In this document: positions 1 through 13,500 of the stretch, one piece after another
Numbering within the stretch: position 1 is the first letter of the stretch
How the letters are laid out: every line of letters begins with the position of its first letter
DNA from: Orientallactaga sibirica
Lineage: Eukaryota; Chordata; Mammalia; Rodentia; Dipodidae
Length of the DNA stretch: 64,000 bases
Direction of reading: 5' to 3'
NCBI GenBank assembly: GCA_036365145.1
Contig: JAEOAD010000015.1
Location: 372,001 to 436,000, forward strand
Notes under the pieces: model-generated
The model's input: the letters and a program-made list of their open reading frames with translations, nothing else
What the model was told of the DNA's origin: nothing
Databases searched by the model: none
Translations under genes and position numbers: made by a program

Positions 1-470
1 TTGTACCTGGTTTTGACTTATTTCCCAGTTCCAGCAATGAGTTCCATACCACTGAGTGGATCTATTAGCCAAATCAAGAGCAGTTGGTTACCCACCATGG
101 CTGATTGCCACTACTGCACTTGTATGAGCATTACATCAAGTTGTTTCCAGCTGGGTATCTTAGACTGCCAGTTGTTTGGACAGATGTCGGTCATTTTCCC
201 CCAGTTGCTTGTATAGCGCCCTCTGGTACTAGACTAGCTAACTGTCTGGGGACTGACCCTCTTCCAGATTCTGAACATATCTCTTCACGTTTGGTCTCGT
301 ATACGTAAGCTGTCTTCAACAGTAGGGTCTTGCCATTAACCTTTGGTGGGTCACCAAGAACTCTGACAGAAGTCTGTCTATTTTGGGAAACCTTGTAGGT
401 GTTTCAGATCAACAGCTCATTGTGGAAGTTCACCCCATGCTGGCACTGGGAGTTATAAGTCTGCACCTAG
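1..470. other. Non-satellite left flank, unidentified
   Basis: This stretch contains no copy of the 47-bp monomer and is of mixed, apparently unique composition. Two overlapping plus-strand reading frames are open (1-216 and 105-308). They are short and in different frames, with no recognisable domain, signal peptide or splice context, so I do not call a gene. The frame switch and the purine tract that follows would fit a decayed retroelement 3' end, for example a LINE-1 tail, but I do not recognise the family. What is certain is only that the flank differs from the array and marks its edge. Confidence 0.6.
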
Positions 471-534
471 GAAGATGAGGGAAGAAAAAGATAATATAGA
501 GGAGAAAGAGAGTATAGAGAGGGGAGGGAGAGAG

Positions 535-577
<43 letters not shown>

Positions 578-590
578 AGAGAGAAGCAGG
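471..590. repeat. Purine tract with (GA)n microsatellite core
   Basis: Almost every plus-strand base from 471 to 590 is A or G. The core at about 541-573 is uninterrupted alternating AG, flanked by degenerate GA-rich sequence such as GAAGAAAAAG and GGGGAGGGAG. The tract lies between the non-satellite flank and the first monomer. It may be the remnant of a retroelement tail or a simple repeat that grew at the array edge. Minus-strand frames over it give only low-complexity serine/leucine runs and are not coding. Confidence 0.9.
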
Positions 591-634
591 ACAAGATTAA
601 GGTTGGCCTTCATTAGGTAAAGGTAAACACCTGC

Positions 635-905
635 ACTGAACAGATGGATCATCCATTCCTTAGATAACAGAAAACACCTGCAGTGAACTTAGGGATAATC
701 TATTCCTTAGTTAAAGGTCAACACCTGCATTTCACAGAGGTATCATCAATACCTTAGGTAAATGGAAACAGCTGCATTGAACAGAGGGATCATCCATTCC
801 TTAGATAACGGTAAAGATCTGCCGTGAACTTAGGGATCATGTATTCCTTAGTTAACGTTCAACACCTGCATTGCACAGAATGATCATCCCATTCCTTAGG
901 TAAAG
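635..905 (+). repeat. Array-edge block, partial copy of block P upstream half
   Basis: The first monomers of the array carry the rare variants GCAGTGAACTTAGGGATAA, AAATGGAAACAGCTGC and CACAGAATGATCATCCC in this order. The same order appears at about 33,255-33,530, 40,065-40,350 and 42,565-42,835, just upstream of three SINE-bearing blocks. At about 905 the sequence switches to variants typical of the R-S series. The edge is therefore not made of specially decayed monomers: it is an internal-type block cut off abruptly. Confidence 0.65.
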
Positions 906-3900
906 GTAAACACCTGCATTACACAGAGGGATCATCAATTACTTAGGAATTGGTAAACACCTGCATTGAACAGAGGTAACATCCATTTCTCATATAACGG
1001 TAAATACCTGCATTGATCTGAGGGATCATCTATTCCTTAGGTAAAAGTCAACACCTGCATGGAACAGAAGGATGATCCATTCCTTAGGTAAAGGTCAACA
1101 CCAGCATTGCACAGAGGAATCTTCCATTCATTAGGTAAAGATAAAAACCTCCATTGCACAGAGTAATCATCCTTTCCTTTGGTAAAGTTAAACACCTGCA
1201 TTGAACATAGGCATCTTCCATTCCTTAGGTTATAGTAAACCCGTGCAATGCACAGAGGGATCAACCCATTCCTTTGGTAAAGGTAAACACCTGCCTTGCA
1301 CAGAGGGATCATGCATTCCTTAGGTAAAGGTGAACAACTGCATTGTACAGGGAGTCAATGAATTCCTTGGGAATAGGTAAACACCTGCATTTAACAGAGG
1401 TAACATTGATTCCTTAGGTAAAGATCAATACCTCCATTGCACAGAAGGATCATCCATACCGTAGGTAAGGGTGAACACCTGCATTGAACAGAAGGATCAT
1501 CCATTCCTTAGGTGAAGGACAACACCTGAAATACACAGAGGCATACTCCATTCATTAGGTAAAGATAACCACCTCCTTTTCACAGAGGAATCATCCATTC
1601 CATAGGTAACTGTAAACACCTGCATTGAACAGAGGGATCATCCATTCCTTAGATAATGGTAAACCCCTGCATTGAACAGAGGACTCATGTATTCTCTAGG
1701 TAAAGATAAACAACTGCATTGCACAGAGGGATCATCCCATAACGTAGGTAAAGGTAAACACCTGCATTACAGAGAGGGATCATCAATTACTTAGGTATTG
1801 GTAAACACCTGCATTGAACAGAGGTATCCTCCATTCCTCATATAACGGAAAATGCCTGCATTGAACCGAGGGATCATCAATTCCTTAGGTAAATGTCAAC
1901 ACCTGCATTGCATAGAGGGATCATCTATTCCTTAGGTAAAAATCAACACCTGCATGGAACAGAAGGATGATCCATTCCTTAGGTAAAGATCAACACGAGC
2001 ATTGCACAGAGGAATCTTCCATTCATTAGGTAAAGATAAAAACATCCATTGCACAGAGGAATCATCCTTTCCTTTGGTAAAGTTAAACACCTGCATTGAA
2101 CATAGGCATCTTCCATTCCTTAGGTAATAGTAAACCTCTGCAATGCACAGAGGGATCATCCCATTCCTTAGGGAAAGGTAAACACCTGCCTTGCGCAGAG
2201 GGATCATCCATTCCTTAGGGAAAGGTGAACAACTTCATGGTAAAGAGGGATCATCCATTCCTTAGGTAAAAGGTCAAATCCTGCATTGCACTGAGGTATC
2301 ATCCATTCCTTAGGTAAAGGTCAACACCTGCCTGGCCCAGAGGGATCATCTATTCCTTATGTAATGTTAAACACCTGTATTGCACACAGGGAACATCCAT
2401 TCCTTGGGTAAAGGTAAACACGTGCAATGAACTGAGGGATCTTCCATTCCTTAGGTAACAGTAAACACTTGCAATGAACAGAAGGATCTTCCATTCCTTA
2501 GGTAAGAGTAAACACCTGCAATGCACAGAAGGATTATTCATTCCTAAGGTAAATGTAAAAACCTGCAATGCACAGAGTGAGCATCCATCCCTTTGTTAAA
2601 GGTAAACTCCTGCCTTCATCAGAGGGATCTTCCATAACTAGGTAATAGTAAACACCTGCATTGCACAGAGGGATTATCCTTTAAGGTAAACGTCAACAGC
2701 TGCATTGCACACAGGTATCATCCATTCCTTAGGTAAATTCAACACCTGCCTGCACAGATGGATTATCCATTCCTTATGTAAAGGTAAACACCTGCATTGA
2801 ACACGGGGATCTTCCATTCCCGAGGTAAATGTAAACACCTGCAATGCACAGAGGGATCATCCATTCCTTAGGGAAATGTAAACACCTGAATGAACAGAGG
2901 GATCATCCACGCCTTAGGTAAGGGTAAACACCTGAATGGCACAGAGGGATCATCCATTCCTTAAGTAGAAACCTGCGTTGAACAGAGGGATAATGCTTCT
3001 TTAGGTAAAGGTAAAGACATACATGGAACAGAGGGATCATCTATGCCTTAGTTAAATATCAACACCTGCATTGAACAGAGGGATCATCCAATCCTTAGGT
3101 AAGTTGAACACCTATATTGAACAGGTGTATCATTCATTACTTAGGTAAATGTCAAACCTGCCTATCCAAGAGGGATCATCCATTCCTTATATAAAGGTAA
3201 ACACCTGCATTTCACAGAGTAAACAACATTTCCTTTGGTAAAGGTAAACACTTGCATTGAACAGAGGGATCTTCCATTCCTTAGGTAATAGTGAACACCT
3301 GCAATGCACAGAGGGATCATCCATTCCTAAAGAAAATGTAAACACCTGCAATGCACAGAGCGATCATCCATTCCTTAGGTAAGGGTAAACACTTGCATTG
3401 CACAGAGGGTACTTTCATTCCTTCAGGTATAGTAAACACCTACAATATGCAGAGGGCTCATCCATTCCTAAGACAAATGTAAACACCTTCACTGAACAGA
3501 GGGATCATACTTTCCTTAGATAACGGTAAACACCTGCATTGAACAAAGGGATCATCCTTTCCTTAGATAACGATAAACACCTGCATTGAACAGAGGGATA
3601 TTCCGTTCCTTAGGTAAAGGGCAACACCTGCCTGGCCCAGAGGGATCATCCATTCCTTTTGTAATGTATACACCTGCATTGCGCACAGATAAAATCCATT
3701 CATTTTGTAAAGGTAAACACCTGCATTGAACAGACAGATCATCCATTACTTAGGTAAAGGTAAACACCTGGATTGAAAAGAGGGATCTTCCATTCCATAG
3801 GTGATAGTAAGCTCCTGCAATGAACAGAGGGATCATCCATTCCTTAGGTAAGGGTAAACACCTACATTGCCCAGACGGATCACACATTCCTTAGGTAAAG

Positions 3901-4440
3901 GTCAACACCTGCATTGTAAAGAGGGATCATCCATTCCTTAGGTAAAGGTCAACACCTGTCTGTCCCATCCATACCTTATTAAAGGTAAACACCTGCATTG
4001 CACACACGGAACATCCCTTCCTTAAGTAATAGTAAACACGTGCAATGCACAGAGGGATCATCAATTCCGAAGGTAAATGAAAACACCTACAATGCACAGA
4101 GGGATAGTCTATTCCTTAGGTAAAGGTATACGCCTGCATTGTACCAGGGTATCATCCATTCCTTAAGTAAAGGTAGAAACCTGGATTGAAGAGAGGGATT
4201 ATCCTTCTTCAGTTAAAGATAGACACCTGCAATTCACAGAGGGATCATACGTTCCTAAGACAAATATGAACACCTGCAATGCACAGAGGGCTCATCCATT
4301 CCTTAGGACAAGCTAAAAACCTGCATTGCACGGAGGGATCATCCATTCCTTAGGTAACTGTAAACAGCTGCATTGAACAGAGGGATCATCCATTCTTTAT
4401 ATAAGTGTAAGCACCTGCTTAGAACAGAGGGATCACCTAT
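905..4440 (+). repeat. Satellite segment with R-S series variants and a 19-monomer duplication
   Basis: Anchor R (TGAAGGACAACACCTGAAAT) is at 1513. Anchor S (CCTGGCCCAGAGGGATCATC followed by TTATGTAATGTTAAAC) is at 2331. The order of about ten distinctive monomers in 1037-1312 is repeated in 1932-2207, an offset of 895 bp or 19 monomers. The part after anchor S matches stretches after 15.8, 22.9, 27.1 and 47.6 kb. Minus-strand frames here are repeat by-products. Confidence 0.7.
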
Positions 4441-7400
4441 TCTTTACGTAAAGATCAACACCTGGTTTGCACAGAGTGATCATATCTTTCCTTAGGTAAA
4501 GGTAAACACCTGAATTGCACAGAGGGATCCTCAATTCCATAGATAACGGTAAACACCTGCATTGAACAGAGGGATCATCCATGCCTTAGGTGGTGGTAAA
4601 CCCCTGCATTTTACAGAGGGATAATCAATTCCTTAGGTTTAGGACAACACCTGAATTGCACAGAGGGATCATCCCTTCCTTAATTAATAATCAACACCTG
4701 CGTTGAACAGAGGGATCATCCATTCCTTAGGTAATGGTAAGCACCTGCATTGAACCGAGGAATCATCCATTCCTTAAGTAAATGTAAACACCTGCCTTGT
4801 ACAGAGGGATCATCTATTCCTTAGTATAGGTGAACAACTGCAGTGCACGGAGGGATCATCCAATCCTTAGGTAAGTTCAACAACTGACTTGAACAGATGT
4901 GTCATTCATTCCGTAAGGAAATGTCAACACCTGCCTGTCCGAGAGGGATCATCCCTTCCTTATGTAAAGGTAAACACCTGCATTGAACAGACGAATTGTC
5001 CATTGCTTAGTTAAAGGTAAACACCTGCATTGAACAGAGGGATCTTCTAATCCATAGGTAATAGTAAACACCTGCACTTCACAGAGGGATCATCCATTCA
5101 TTATGTAAAGGTAATCACCTGCATTGAACAGAGGTGTCATATATTCCTTAGGTAAAGGCCTACATATTCATTGCACAGGGGGATCATCCATTCCTTAGGT
5201 AAAGGTCAAAACCTGCATTGCACAGAGGGATAATCCATTCCTTAGGTATAGGACAACACCTACATTGCACAGAGGATCATCCATTCCTTAAGTAAAGATC
5301 AACACATGCATTGAACAGAGGGATCATCCATTACTTAGGTAATGGTAAACACCTGCAATGCACAAGGGATCATCCATTCCTAAGACAAATATAAATACCT
5401 GCAATGCACAAGGGATCATCCATTCCTAAGACAAATATAAATACCTGCAGTGAACAGAGGGATCATACATTCCTTAGGTAATGGGAAACACCTGCATTAA
5501 ACAGAGGGATCATACATTCCTTAGTTTAAGGTAAACACCTGCATTGAACAGAGGGATCTTCCATTCCATAGGTAATAGTAAACACCTGCATTGCACAGAG
5601 GATCATCCATTACTTAGATAAAGCCAAACACCTGCATTGCACACAGGGATCAACCATTCCTTATATAATGGTCAACACCTGCATTGCACAGAGAGATCAT
5701 CCATTCCTTATGTAAAGGTAACAAGCTGCATTGCACACAGAGAATATCCATTCCTTTTTTAAAGGTAAACACAAGCATTGACCAGAGGGATCTCTCATTC
5801 CTTAGGTAATAGTAAACACCTGCAATGCACAAGGGATCATCCATTCCTAAGACAAATATAAATACCTCCAATGCACAGAGAGATCATCTATTCCTTAGGT
5901 CAAGCTAAAAACCTGCATTGCACAGAGGGATCATCCATTCCTTAGGCAATGGGAAACACCTGCATTGAACAGAGGGATCATACATTCCTTAGATAATGTT
6001 AAACACCTGCCTTGAAAAGAGGGATCACGTATTCCATAGGTAAAGATCAACACCTGCATTGCACAGAGGGATCATTGATTCCTTAAGTAAAGTTCAACAT
6101 CTGCATTGAACAGAAGGTCATCCATTCCTTATGTAAAGAACAACACCTGCATTTCACAGAGGGATCTTCCATTCATTACTTAAGGATAAACACCTCCATT
6201 GCACTGATGAATCATACTTTCCTTAGGTAAAGGTCAACACCAGCAATGAACATAGGCATCTTCCATTCCTTAGGTAATAATAAACACCTGCAATGCACGG
6301 AGGGATCATCACATTCCTTACATAAACATAAACCCTGCAATGAACAGAGGGATCATCCCTTCCTTAGGGAAAGGTAAACATCTGAGTTGCACAGACGGAT
6401 CATCCATTCCTTACCTAAAGGTCATCACCTGCATTTTACAGAGTGATCATCCATTCCTTAGGTAAAGGTAAAGAACTGCATTGCACAGAGAGTTCATAAA
6501 TTCCTTAGGTAAAGGTCAACACCTGCCCGGGCAAGAAGGATCATAGGTTCCTTAAGTAAAGGCAATACCTGCATTTCACACACTGAAGATCCATTCCTTT
6601 GGTACAGGTAAAAACATGAATTGAACAGAGGGATCTTCGATTCTTTAAGTTATAGGAAACACCTGGAATGCACAGAGGGATCATCCATTCCTTACGCAAT
6701 GGTAAATACATGCATTTCACAGGATCATCCATTCCTTAAGTCAAGGTAGAAACCTGAGTTGAATAGAGGGATCATCCTTCTTCAGGTAAAGGTAAATCCC
6801 TGCGTTGAACAGAGGTATCACCCATTACTTAGAAAATCTAAACACCTGCATTGAACAGAGGGATCATATGTTCCTTAGGGACCATATGTTCCTGAGAGAT
6901 CAACACCTGCATTGCACACTGGGATCATCCCATTCATTAGGTAAAGGTAAACACTTGCATCGCACAGAGGGATCACCCATTCCTCAGGTAAATGTAAACA
7001 CCAGCATTGAACATAGGCATCTTACAATCCTTAGGTAATAGTAAAAGACTGTAGTGAGCAGAGTGTCATCCCACTCCTTACATGAACTTAAGAAAACTGC
7101 ATTGAACAAAGGGATCATCCATTCCTTAGATAATGGTAAACACCTGGTTTGAACAGAGGGATCACCTATTCCTTAGGTAAAGATCCACACCTACATTGCA
7201 CAGGGGGATCATCCTTTCCTTAGGTAAAGGTAAACACCAGCATTGAACATAGGCATCTTTCATTCTTTAGGTAATAGTAAACACCTGCAATGCACAGAGG
7301 AATCATCCCATTCCTTACACAAACACCTGCATAGAACTGAAGGATCCTCCATTCCATAGATAAAGACAAACACCTGCCCTGCACAGAGGGATCATCCATT

Positions 7401-8290
7401 CCTTAGGCAGGAGGTGAACACCTGAATTGCACAGAGGGATCATGAATTCCTTAGGTAAAGATCAACACCTCCATTGAAGAGACGGATCATTCAATCCTTA
7501 TGTAAATGTCACCACCTGCATTGTACAGAGGGATCTTGCATTCCTTAGGTAAAGATCAAGACCTGCATTGAACACAGGGATCATCCATTCCTTAGGTAAT
7601 GGTCAAAACCTGTATTGCACAGAGGGATCATCCATTTCTTAGGTAAAGGTCAACATTTGCCTGTCTCAGAGGGATCATCCATTCCTTATGTAAAGGTAAA
7701 AACCTGCATTGAATACAGAGCACATCCATTCCTTTCGTAAAGGTAAACACCTGGAATGCACAAATGGATCATCCATTCCTTAGGTCAAGCTAAAAACCTG
7801 CATTGCACAGAGGGATCATCCTTTCCTTCAATGATGGTAAGCACCTGCATTGAACAGAGGGCTCATTTATACCTTAGGTAAAGTTCAACACCTGCATTGC
7901 ACAGAGGGATCATCCATTCCTGAGATAATGGTAATCACCTGCATTGAACAGAAGGATCATCGATTCCTTAGTTAAAGATCAACACCTGCATTGCACAGAG
8001 GGATCATCCCATTCCTTAGGTAAAGTTAAACACGTGCATTTCACACAGGGAACCTCCATTCCTTTCATAAACGTAAACACCTGCATTGAACAGAGGGATC
8101 TTCCCTTCCTTTGGTAATAGTAAACACCTGCAATTCACAGAAGGATCATCCATTCCTAAGGTGAATGTAAACACCTGCATTGAACAGAGGGATCATCTAT
8201 TCCTTAGTTAAAGATCAACACTTGCATTGCACAGAGGGATCTTCCATTCATCAGGTAATAGCTAACACCTGTAAGGCACAGAAGGCTCAT
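4440..8290 (+). repeat. Higher-order block T-U-X, copy 1
   Basis: Anchor T (GAACAACTGCAGTGCACGG) is at 4832. Anchor U (GCAAGAAGGATCAT, then AAAGGCAATACCTGC) is at 6531. Anchor X (CTCCATTGAAGAGACGGATC) is at about 7470. The T to U spacing of about 1.70 kb is close to that in the copies at 35.9, 53.2 and 59.9 kb (1.70-1.79 kb). An exact 46-bp tandem pair lies at 5357-5448. A short internal duplication of a CATATGTTCC-containing piece lies at 6861-6900. No non-satellite sequence is seen. Confidence 0.7.
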
Positions 8291-8559
8291 CCATTCCTAA
8301 GGTAAATGAAAAACACCTGCAATTCACACAGAGATCACCCATTCCTTAGGTAATGGTAAACACCTGCAATGCACAGAGGGATCATCCATTCCTTAGGTAA
8401 GGGTAAACACCTGCTTTGCACAGAGGGATCATCCGTTCCTTAAGTAAAGGTAGAAACCTGCGTTGAACAGAGGGATCATCCATCTTTAGGTAAAGGTAAA
8501 CACCTGAGTGGAACAGAGGGATAATCCATTCCTTAGACAACGGTAAACACCTGCATTGA

Positions 8560-9900
8560 ACAGAGGGATAATCTATTCTTAGTTAAAGTTCAACACCTGC
8601 AGTGCACAGAGGGATCATCCCATTCCTTAGGTAAAGGTAAACACCTGCATTGCACAGACGGATCATCAATTCCTTACATTAAGATAAACACCTGCCTTAC
8701 ACAGAGGGATCATCCATTCCTTAGCTAACTGTGAACACCTGCATTGAACAGAGGGGTCATCCATTCCTTAGATATCAGTAAACACATGCATTGAACAGAG
8801 GACTCACCTATTCCTTAGATAAAGATGAACACCTACATTTCACAGAGGGATCATGTCATTCCTTATGTAAAGTTCAACACTTGCATTACCAAGAGCGATC
8901 ATCCACACTTTTTTTAAAAATTATTTTTATATTTTATTTATTTATTTGAGAGAGAGATACGGAAATAGGGAGGGAGATAGAGAGAATGGGTGGGCCAGGG
9001 CCTCCAGCCACTGTAAACTAACTCCAGATGCATGGACCCACTTGTGTACCTGGCTTACGTGGGTCCTGGAGAATTGAACCTCTAACTGGGGTCCTTAGGC
9101 TCCATAGGCAAGCATTTAACCACTAAGCCAACTCTCCAGCCCGGATCATCCATTTTTAAGTAAAGATGAACACCTGCCTTATACAGTGGGGTCCTACATT
9201 CCTTAGGTAACTGTAAACACTTTTATTGAACAGAGGGATCATCCTTTCCTTATATAACGGTAAACACCTGCCTTGAACAGAGGGACAATATATTCCTCAT
9301 GTAAAGATCAACACCTCCATTGCACAGAGGAATCATCCATTCCTTAGGTACAGGTAAACACCTGCATTGACCAGAGGGATTATCCATTCCTTAGGTAAAT
9401 GTAAACACCTACATTGCACAGAGGGATTATCCATTATTTATGTAATGGCAAACTCCGGCATTGAACAGATGGATCTTCCATTTCTAAGATAACTGTCAAC
9501 ACCTGCATTGCACATAGGGATCATACCATTCCTTAGGTAAAGGTAAACATCTGCAGTGCATGGAGGGATCATACATTTCTTCGGTAAAGGTAAACAACTG
9601 AATGGCACAGAGGGATCATCCATTCCTTAGGTAACTGTAAACACCTGCATTGAACAGAGGGATCATTCATCCTTAGATAACAGTAAACAACTGGTTTGAA
9701 CAGAGGGCTCATTTATTCCTTAGGTAAAGATCAACACCTGCCTTGCACAGCGGGATTATCCATTCCTTATTTCATGATAAACACCTAAATTGAACAGAGG
9801 GATAACCCATTCCTTAGATAATCGTAAACAGCTTCATTGAACAGAGGGATCCTCCATTCCTTAGATAATGGTAAACACCTGCATTGAACAGAGGGATCAT
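8560..9900 (+). repeat. SINE-bearing block P, copy 1
   Basis: The monomer order around SINE 8909-9142 is the same as around the SINEs at 33,793, 40,610 and 43,105. Upstream come TTAAGATAAACACCTGCC, GATATCAGTAAACACATGC and CACCTACATTTCACAG. Downstream come CTTATACAGTGGGGTCCT and a GAACAGATGGATCTTCC monomer. All four therefore descend from one block that already held the SINE. Confidence 0.75.
8909..9142 (-). mobile_element. B2-superfamily tRNA-derived SINE (copy 1 of a shared insertion)
   Basis: The head, CTCTCCAGCCC on the plus strand and so GGGCTGGAGAG on the element strand, is at the right end. The AT-rich tail with TATTTTATTTATTTATTTGAG is at the left end. Flanking repeats GATCATCCA (left, mutated) and GGATCATCCATT (9143-9154) are the target-site duplication. 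The pol III box A region reads TTAGTGGTTAAATG. Box B is decayed, with AGTTAGAGG in place of GGTTCGAGG. These are mainly CpG-decay changes compared with the copies near 40-43 kb. This copy is unlikely to have an intact internal promoter. Confidence 0.9.
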
Positions 9901-10530
9901 CAATTACTTAGGTAAAGATCAACACCTGCATTGCACAGAAGGGTCATTCATTCCATAGGTAAAGGACAAAACTGCATCGCACAGAGGGATCTTCCATTCA
10001 TTAGGTAAAGATAAACACCTCCATTACACAGAGGAATCATCCTGTCCTAGGTAAAGGAAACACCAACATTGAACATAGGTATCATCTATTCCTTTGGTAA
10101 TAGTAAACACCTGCAATGCACAGAGGATCCATCCCATTCCTTACATAAACATAAACACATGCATGGAACAGAGGGATCATCCATTCCTTAGGTAAACATG
10201 TGTCTTGCCCAGAGGGATCATCCATTCCTTAGGTAAGAGGTGAAAACCTGCATTGCCCAAAGGGATCATCCATTCCTTGTGTAAAGATCAACACCTGCAT
10301 TGAATAGAGAGATCATCCATTTCTTAGGAATAGGTCAACATATGCCAGGACCAGAGGGATCATCCATCCGTACCTTATGTAAAGGTAAACACCTGCATTG
10401 CACACAGCGAACATCAATTCCTTTGGGAAAGCTAAACACCTTCATTGAACAGAGGGATCTTCCATTTCTTAGGTAATAGTGAACACCTGCAAAGCACAGA
10501 GGGATCATCCATTCTTAGGTAAGGGTAAAC
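9900..10530 (+). repeat. Satellite segment, unassigned monomers
   Basis: Ordinary 47-bp monomers without the anchor variants used here to place the longer blocks. No insertion, gene or RNA feature is visible. Confidence 0.75.
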
Positions 10531-13500
10531 ACCTGCATTGCACAGAGGTATCATCTTTCTTTAGGTAAAGGTAAACACTTGCGTTGAACAGGAAATCATC
10601 TATTCCTTAGGTAAAGATCAACACCCGCATTGCACAGCAGGATCATCCCATTCCTTAGGTAAAGTTAATCACCTGTATTGCACAGAGGAATCATCAAGTC
10701 CTCAGGTAAAGTAAATACCTGCATTGGACAGAGGGATCATCCATTCCTCAGGTAAAGGTAAACACCAGCATTTGACATAGGCATCTTCCATTCCTTAGGT
10801 AATAGTAAATACCTGCAATGCACAGAGGGCTCTTCCATTCCTAAGGCAATTGTAAACACCTGCAATGCACAGCGGGATTATAAATTCCTTAGACGATGGT
10901 ACACACTTGCATCAAAATGAGGGATTATCATTTCCTTAGGTAAAGATCAATACCTGCATTGCACATAGGGATATTCCCATTCGTTAGTTAAAGAAGAACA
11001 CCTGAATTGCACAGAGGTATCACCCATTACTTAGGTAATGATAAACACCTGCAATGAACAGAGGTATCATCCAATCCTTAGATAACAGTAAACACCGGCA
11101 TTGAACAGAGGGATCATTTATTCCTTAGGTAAAGATTCACACCTGCATTGCACATAGGGCTTATTCATAACGTAGGTAAAGGTCAACACCTGCATTGCAA
11201 CGAATGATCATCCATTCCTTAGGTAAAGGACAACACCTGTAACACACAGAGGGTTCTTACATTCATTAGGTAAAGATAAACACTTCCATTGCACAGAGGA
11301 ATCATCCTTTCCTTAGGTAAATGAAAACACCAGCATTGAACATAGGCTTCTTCCATTCTTTAGGTATTAGAACACATCTGCAATTGACAGAGGGATCATC
11401 CCATTCCATAGATATCAGTAAACACCTGAATGGAAATAGGGATCACCCATTCCTTAGGTAAAGGTAAACACCTGCAATGCACAGAGGGATCATCTGTTCC
11501 TTAGGTAAAGTTCAACACCTGCATTTCACAGAGATATCATCCATTCCTTAGGTAAAGTTCAACACCTGCCTGTCCCAGAGGTTTCATGAATTCCTTATGT
11601 AGTGGTAAAAACATGCATTGCACACAGGGAACATCCATTCCTTTGGTAAAGGGAAACACCTGAATTGAACAGAGGGATCTTCCTTTCCTTAGGTAATAGT
11701 AAACCCCTGCAATGAACAGAGGGATCATCCATTCTTTAAGTAATGGTAAACACCTGCATTGAACAGAGGGACCTTCCATTCCTTAGATAACGGTAAACAC
11801 CTGCATTGAACAGAGGGATCATCTACACCGTAGGTAAAGGTCAACAACTGCATTGAACAGAAGGATCATCCATTCCCGAGGTAAAGGTAAACACCAGCAT
11901 TGTACGTAGGTATCTTCCATTCCTGAGGTAATAGTAAACATTTGTAATGCACAGAGGTATCATCCCATTCCTTACATAAAAGTAAACACCTGCATGGAAA
12001 AGAGGGATCATCCATTCCTTAGGTGAAGGTAAACACCTGCCTTGCACAAAGGGATTTTCCATTCCATACGTAAGAGGTGAGCACATGCATTGCACAGAGA
12101 GGTCATGCATTACTTACGTAAAGATCAACACATGCATTGAATAGAGGGATCATCCATTCCTTAGGTAAAGGTAAACACTTGCATTGCACAGATGGATCAT
12201 CCATTTCTTAGGCAAAGGTAGCCCCGTGCAATGCACAGAGGGATCATCCATTTCTTAGGTAACTGTAAACACCTATATTGAACAGAGCCATCATACAAAC
12301 CTTAGATAACACTAAAGACCTGCATTGAAGAGGGGTCATGTATTCCTTAGGTGAAGAATAACACCTGCATTGCATAGAGGGATCATCCCATTACTTACGT
12401 CAGGTCAACATATGCATTGAATAGAGGGATCATCCATTCCTTAGGTAACGGTAAACAACTGCATTGCACAGAGGGATCATCCATTCCTTAGGTAAAGTTC
12501 AACACTTGCCAGGCCCAGAGGGATCATATATTACTTAGGTAAACGTTAACACCTGCATTGGTCAGAGGCATCTTCAATTCCTTTGGTAATAATAAACACT
12601 TGAAATGCACAGAGGGATCATCTATTCCTAAGGTAAATGTAAGCAACTGCAATGCACACAGGGATCATCCTTCTTTAGGTGAAGTTAAAGACCTGCGTTG
12701 AACAGAGGTATCATGCATTCCTTAGGTAACGGTTAACACCTGCGTGGAACACAGGGATCATCCATTCCTGAGAAAAAGGTAAACACTTTAATTGCAAAGA
12801 GGAATCATCCATTCCTCAAGTAAAGTTAATGACCAGCATTGAACATAGGCTTCTTCCATTCCTTAGGAAATAGTAAACACCTAACATGCACAGAGGGATC
12901 ATCTATTTCTTAGGTAACTGTAAACACCTATATTGAACAGAGCCATCATACATTCCTTAGATAACAGTAAAGACCTGCATTGAACAGAGGGGTAATCTAT
13001 TCCTTAGGTAAAGATCAACACCTGCATTGCACAGACGGATCACCCATTCCTTAGGTAAAGGGCAATACCTGCATTGCACAGTGGGATCATCCCATTCCTT
13101 AGGCAAAGGGCAACACCTGCATTGCACAGAAAGATCATCCATTGCTTAGGTGAAGGACAACACCTGAAATACACAGAGGCATACTCCATTCATTAGGTAA
13201 AGATAACCACCTCCATTTCACAGAGGAATCATCCTTGCCATAGGTAAAGGTAAACACCTGCATTGAACATAGGCTTCTTCCATTCCTTAGGTAATAGTAA
13301 ACACCTGCAAAGCACAGAGAGATCCTCCCATTCCTTGCATAACCTTAAATACCTGCATGGAACAGGGGGATCATCCATTCCTTAGGTAAATATAAACACC
13401 TGCTTTTCACAGAGTGATCATCCATTCCTTATATAAAGGTGAACACCTGCATTGCATAGAGGGAACATCCATTCCTTAGGTAACGATCAGCACCTGCATT

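Noticed and set aside
1..308. Two overlapping frames in the left flank as a gene
   Set aside because: Short, in different phases, with no domain, start context or splice evidence. Kept only as unidentified flank.
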